Of a stretch of 17,989 bases of DNA, positions 14,698 to 17,989 are shown in pieces; the first letter of the stretch is position 1, and each line of letters opens with the position of its first letter. The position numbers and the translations under genes are program-made. The notes beneath the pieces are model-generated. The model did no database searches, was not told the DNA's origin, and worked only from the letters and a program-made list of their open reading frames with translations. Where the stretch lies: contig UQYH01000041.1 of the NCBI GenBank assembly GCA_900545185.1, forward strand, positions 1 through 17,989. The letters are read 5' to 3'. Source of the stretch: an uncultured Eubacteriales bacterium (GTDB lineage: Bacteria; Bacillota; Clostridia; UBA1381; UBA9506).

Positions 14698-15493
14698 GGG
14701 TATCCTCCTTTACGCCAAGCGCCTCTGCCAGCAGCTCGGTAAAGTATACAACCGGCAAGGAACTGCCGTTTTTTACAAGATTATAGCGGCAAAGCGGACA
14801 GGCTGTTACAATCAGCTCGGCACCGCCGTCGGCCGCGTTTTTCACAACGGCATTGCTCTTTTTCCGCGCCGATTCGGCATCCTCAAGCGCAATATAGCCG
14901 CCGCAGCACTCGTTCCGCTTGGCATAGGTGACAGGCTCGGCGCCCAGCGCGCGGATAAAGTCCTCCATAATCTGCGGATTTTCGGGGTCGTCCATTTGCA
15001 TCACCGCACCGGGACGCAAAAGCAGGCAGCCGTAATACGGTGCAATTTTTTTGCCCGTCAGCGGATGCTTGACCGCAGTCGCTACCTTGTCAAATCCAAC
15101 CGTGTCACGCAGCAGCTCTAAATAGTGCAGCACCTGTGTTTCACCGGTATACGGGCCGGAAAAAGACTCGTCCTGTGCCATATATCGGTTAACCTTAGCG
15201 GCAAAATCCGCATCGGTGCACATGGCATGGTTGGTTTGCTTAATCACGTTATGACAGGCTGAGCACACCGTTACCAAGGGTCTTTCGCTGTTTTGCGCGG
15301 CAAGCAGGGCGCGTACGGATGAAAGCTTTGTGGCGATTTCATCCCTGGCGCTTGTAAAAACGCCGCCGCAGCATTGCCAGTTTTCAATTTCGCAAAGCTC
15401 TACGCCCAGCGCGGCCGCGCTTTTGCGGGCGTAGGCGTCCAGCTCCTTTGCCTTGGTACGGAGGGTGCAGCCCGGAAAATAACTAACCTTCAT
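14684..15493 (-). CDS. hdrB: Heterodisulfide reductase subunit B (HdrB), two CCG domains
   Basis: 269-residue subunit that in methanogens holds two non-cubane [4Fe-4S] clusters and cleaves the CoM-CoB disulfide. Both cysteine-rich CCG motifs are complete: C9, C41-C42, C77, C80 and C156, C196-C197, C232, C235. All cluster ligands are therefore kept, which suggests real redox chemistry on a thiol/disulfide or direct electron delivery. Bacteria of this type are not expected to make CoM and CoB, and no DsrC gene is in the window, so the natural acceptor is open. The neighbouring fumarate reductase genes suggest the TfrB-like subunit as partner. ATG 15493 follows TGGAGGT. It is the first gene of the seven-gene overlapping block. 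Confidence 0.93.
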   Translation of the reverse strand: MKVSYFPGCTLRTKAKELDAYARKSAAALGVELCEIENWQCCGGVFTSARDEIATKLSSVRALLAAQNSERPLVTVCSACHNVIKQTNHAMCTDADFAAKVNRYMAQDESFSGPYTGETQVLHYLELLRDTVGFDKVATAVKHPLTGKKIAPYYGCLLLRPGAVMQMDDPENPQIMEDFIRALGAEPVTYAKRNECCGGYIALEDAESARKKSNAVVKNAADGGAELIVTACPLCRYNLVKNGSSLPVVYFTELLAEALGVKEDTHGEE

Positions 15494-15526
15494 TGTTTAC
15501 CTCCATATGCTTACTTTTAACGGGAA

Positions 15527-16906
15527 TTACACCATTTGTTCGGGGTGGAATACCTCGTCAAATTTTTCTTCGGTTAAAAAGCCTAATGCTACGCAGGCTT
15601 CTTTTAAGGATATATTATCTTTATACGCCTTTTTGGCGGTTTTTGCTGCGTTTTCGTAGCCGATATACGGATTGAGCGCCGTTACCAGCATCAGCGAATT
15701 GTGCAGGTTGTGATACATTTTGTCACGGTTGGCACGAATCCCGACAGCGCAGTGAATGTTAAAGGAAACGATGGCCTCTGCCAAAAGCCGTGCCGACTGC
15801 AGGAAGTTATAGGCTGCAACGGGCATAAACACGTTCAGCTCGAAGTTCCCCTGCGATGCTGCAACCGTTACGGCCGTATCGTTACCCATAATCTGCACGG
15901 CTACCATGGTAACCGCTTCGCACTGTGTGGGGTTTACCTTGCCGGGCATAATGGATGAACCCGGCTCGTTTTCGGGAATGGTGATTTCGCCCAGACCGTC
16001 TCTGGGGCCGGAGGCCAGCCAGCGGACATCGTTGGCGATTTTCAGCATGTCGCAAGCCGTTGCCTTAATGGCACTGTGCGCAAACACAAACTCGTCCTTC
16101 GAGGTCAGCGCGTGGAACTTATTGGCTGCCGTTACAAACGGCTTGCCCGTCAGCTCTGCCATTTTTTTGGCCGAAAGTTCTGCAAAACCCTTGGGGGCAT
16201 TTAAGCCCGTCCCGACGGCTGTGCCGCCCAGCGCCAGCTCACACAGGGGGCGAACCGCCATACGCAGCAGCTCTGCATCACGCTCTAAGCTGGCGCGCCA
16301 GCCGCTGATTTCCTGGCTGAACCGAATCGGCGTTGCATCCTGCAAATGTGTGCGGCCGGATTTAACAATCCCCTCATGCTCGGCCTCAAGCTTTTTAAAG
16401 GTTTCAATTAAACCTTCAATGGCCGGCAACAGCTTATCTTCAATGGCAATCACAGCCGAAATATGCATAGCTGTGGGGAAGGTGTCGTTCGAGGACTGAC
16501 TCATGTTAATATCATCGTTGGGGTGCACCAGCTTTTTGCCGGCCAGTTGGTTGGCACGGTTGGCAATGACCTCGTTTGCGTTCATGTTAGACTGTGTGCC
16601 CGAACCGGTCTGCCAAACAACCAGCGGAAAATGATCGTTTAAAGCCCCGGAGATAACCTCATCGCAGGCCTTTGTAATGACGGCCAGCTTTTCATCCGTC
16701 ATTTTTTCGGGCTTCAGTTCATGATTGGCAAGCGCCGCACCTTTTTTTAAAAGGCCGAAGGCATGCGTAATTTCGCGCGGCATGGTTTCGATGCCGACGC
16801 CGATGTTAAAATTCTCGTGGCTTCTTTGCGTTTGTGCCGCCCACAGTCTGTCGGCCGGTACCTGCATTTCACCCATGGAATCGTGTTCAATACGGTATTT
16901 CGTCAT
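15527..16906 (-). CDS. fumC: Fumarate hydratase, class II
   Basis: 459-residue homotetrameric lyase, oxygen-stable and free of iron-sulfur clusters, converting malate to fumarate and back. The family signature GSSIMPGKVN (316-325) carries the catalytic loop serines. SGSGTQSNMN (about 101-109), HPNDDINMSQSSND (128-141) and RTHLQDATP with H187 are also present. The length matches E. coli FumC (467) and the whole frame is intact. AAAGGGTGAT precedes the ATG at 16906. It lies 45 nt after the dehydrogenase gene and 33 nt before hdrB. In this operon it would run towards fumarate to feed the reductase. A superfamily relative such as aspartase is excluded by the close match to FumC motifs. Confidence 0.96.
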   Translation of the reverse strand: MTKYRIEHDSMGEMQVPADRLWAAQTQRSHENFNIGVGIETMPREITHAFGLLKKGAALANHELKPEKMTDEKLAVITKACDEVISGALNDHFPLVVWQTGSGTQSNMNANEVIANRANQLAGKKLVHPNDDINMSQSSNDTFPTAMHISAVIAIEDKLLPAIEGLIETFKKLEAEHEGIVKSGRTHLQDATPIRFSQEISGWRASLERDAELLRMAVRPLCELALGGTAVGTGLNAPKGFAELSAKKMAELTGKPFVTAANKFHALTSKDEFVFAHSAIKATACDMLKIANDVRWLASGPRDGLGEITIPENEPGSSIMPGKVNPTQCEAVTMVAVQIMGNDTAVTVAASQGNFELNVFMPVAAYNFLQSARLLAEAIVSFNIHCAVGIRANRDKMYHNLHNSLMLVTALNPYIGYENAAKTAKKAYKDNISLKEACVALGFLTEEKFDEVFHPEQMV

Positions 16907-16951
16907 AAATTAATCACCCTTTTTCTTAAAACAAATCGTTTTATCGTTTTG

Positions 16952-17896
16952 TTATATATCCAGCTGAGAGATAACATCCTTTAATGTTTGTGCACTGTGC
17001 TGCAGCTTTATAATTTCCTCTGTTGTCAGCGGCAGCAAGACCTTAGAGTGTGCACCCTCTTTGCCGAGAATGTTCAAAACGCTCAGGCACACATCCTCCA
17101 CGCCGTATTCGCCGTGCATGGGGGTTGAAACCGTCATGGTTGTGTCTATGCCGTGCAGCAGGCATTTGCAAATGTGGCAAACCGAAACCGAAACGGCATA
17201 GAAAGTCGCGCCCTTGCGCTCAATAACGCGTCCGCCGGATTTACGCACATACTGCTCAACCTCTTCATAATTCAGTGCTGGCGAAATTTCGTTTGCGCCG
17301 GCAATAACGCGGCTGCAATCGGCAATCGGCACGTTCGAGATGTTGGCAATGGACCACGGCACAAACGAGGAATCGCCATGCTCACCCATTACATATGCAT
17401 GCACATTGGTTTGGTTAATATTATAATATTCGGCCAAACGGGCGCGCAGACGCGACGTATCCAAAATGGTACCCGAACCGATGATGCGGTTTTCGGGCAG
17501 GCCGGAGCATTTATAAAATGTATAGGTTAAAATATCAACCGGGTTGCTGACTATTATATAGGTAGCATCCGGTGCATATTTTGTAATTTCGGGTATAATC
17601 GACTTTGTGATGTTTACATTTGTCTGTGCCAGTTCCAGACGGGACTGACCGGGTTTTCTTGCAATGCCCGATGTTAAAATAACAATGTCGGAGCCTTGCG
17701 CGTCGCGGTATTCACCGGCGTAAATCGAACATGCGCTGCAAAACGGCGTACCCTGACGGATATCCAGCGCTTCGCCCAGGGCTTTTTCGCTGTTAATATC
17801 AATCATAACAATTTCGGAGGCAAGCCCCATAACCGTTAACGTGTAAGCGATGGTTGAACCAACGCTGCCTGTGCCGATGATTGAAATCTTGTTCAT
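16952..17896 (-). CDS. LDH/MDH-family dehydrogenase, predicted malate dehydrogenase
   Basis: 314-residue NAD-dependent 2-hydroxyacid dehydrogenase. The NAD fold has GTGSVG (8-13) and D33. Catalytic residues are R86, D146/R149 in LDTSRLR and H173 in GEHGDS. The overall sequence is of the lactate dehydrogenase type (SNPVDILTY, GTILDTSRLR, KGATFY). The residue that separates the two activities, Gln102 of LDH, is Arg here: GIARKPG has R80, as in Bacillus malate dehydrogenase. Exchanging this residue is known to turn LDH into a malate enzyme, so I predict oxaloacetate reduction to malate, which also fits the adjoining fumarase. It is the first gene of the operon. ATG 17896 follows GAGGATGG; promoter at 17946. 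Automatic annotation may call it L-lactate dehydrogenase. Confidence 0.85.
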   Translation of the reverse strand: MNKISIIGTGSVGSTIAYTLTVMGLASEIVMIDINSEKALGEALDIRQGTPFCSACSIYAGEYRDAQGSDIVILTSGIARKPGQSRLELAQTNVNITKSIIPEITKYAPDATYIIVSNPVDILTYTFYKCSGLPENRIIGSGTILDTSRLRARLAEYYNINQTNVHAYVMGEHGDSSFVPWSIANISNVPIADCSRVIAGANEISPALNYEEVEQYVRKSGGRVIERKGATFYAVSVSVCHICKCLLHGIDTTMTVSTPMHGEYGVEDVCLSVLNILGKEGAHSKVLLPLTTEEIIKLQHSAQTLKDVISQLDI

Positions 17897-17945
17897 AACA
17901 CACCATCCTCTTTTTTACAAAATCACTTATTTTACTACATTTTAT

Positions 17946-17954
17946 ATTATAGCA
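17946..17954 (-). promoter_or_regulatory. Extended -10 promoter of the 12-gene operon
   Basis: On the minus strand TGCTATAAT, a perfect TGnTATAAT. The hexamer 17 bp upstream (TTCCTT, 17969-17974) is a poor -35, as is usual for extended -10 promoters. Transcription would start near 17939, giving a leader of about 43 nt. The preceding TTTGTGCTATAATA is identical over 14 nt to the hsp20 promoter. Confidence 0.65.
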
Positions 17955-17989
17955 CAAATAAGATTGTTAAGGAATTACCAATCTTTTAT

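Noticed and set aside
5447..17896. Methanogenic archaeon as host because of Hdr and Tfr-like genes
   Set aside because: Bacterial promoters and RBS, class II fumarase, the PucR- and SpoIIE-type proteins and the Hsp20/PAS-hydrogenase context all point to a clostridial bacterium; HdrABC-Flx modules are known in bacteria.

Overview
The window looks like chromosomal DNA of a strictly anaerobic, clostridia-like member of the Bacillota (Firmicutes). Grounds: strong AGGAGG-type ribosome binding sites, sigma-A promoters with TGnTATAAT extended -10 elements, a PP2C/SpoIIE-family phosphatase paired with a PAS-bearing [FeFe]-hydrogenase-like sensor, a PucR/CdaR-type regulator, and many ferredoxin-type iron-sulfur proteins. 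Genus cannot be fixed from the sequence. No rRNA, tRNA, CRISPR array or insertion sequence was seen.

Layout. Positions 1-167 hold three hairpins, one a clear rho-independent terminator for a gene left of the window. A small heat-shock protein (168-623, -) and a PucR/CdaR-type regulator (892-2067, +) diverge from overlapping promoters at 803-847; the regulator leader carries a 17-bp palindrome. Positions 2072-2251 (-) hold a truncated XRE-type HTH gene that keeps a good promoter, followed by a hairpin-rich gap to 2490. Then come a PP2C/SpoIIE phosphatase (2490-3665, -) and the PAS-bearing [FeFe]-hydrogenase-like sensor (3658-5331, -), overlapping by 8 nt. A terminator-like hairpin (5397-5429) separates them from a 12-gene minus-strand operon covering 5447-17896, transcribed from an extended -10 promoter at 17946-17954.

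Operon order in the direction of transcription: LDH/MDH-family dehydrogenase with the malate-type Arg at the specificity position; class II fumarase; HdrB; HdrC; HdrA; MvhD/FlxD; FlxC; FlxB; FlxA; a TfrB/FrdB-like Fe-S protein; a fumarate reductase flavoprotein; an AspT/YidE/SucE1-type (AAE family) carrier. Seven central genes overlap or lie within 16 nt of each other, which suggests translational coupling and one multi-subunit complex.

How the genes may work together (inference): oxaloacetate -> malate -> fumarate -> succinate -> export, with the fumarate reductase drawing electrons from a soluble NADH-oxidising Flx-Hdr module whose HdrA could bifurcate electrons between ferredoxin (low potential) and fumarate (high potential). 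No quinone-linked membrane anchor (FrdC/D or SdhC/D) is present. The flavoprotein carries the fumarate/succinate catalytic residues but lacks the covalent-FAD histidine and most of the C-terminal helical domain. The TfrB-like subunit lacks the CCG domain that the methanogen TfrB has fused to it, while HdrB with two complete CCG motifs is encoded separately. The best candidate for an undescribed system is therefore a soluble Flx-Hdr-fumarate reductase for energy-conserving fumarate reduction, with redox or H2 sensing encoded next door.
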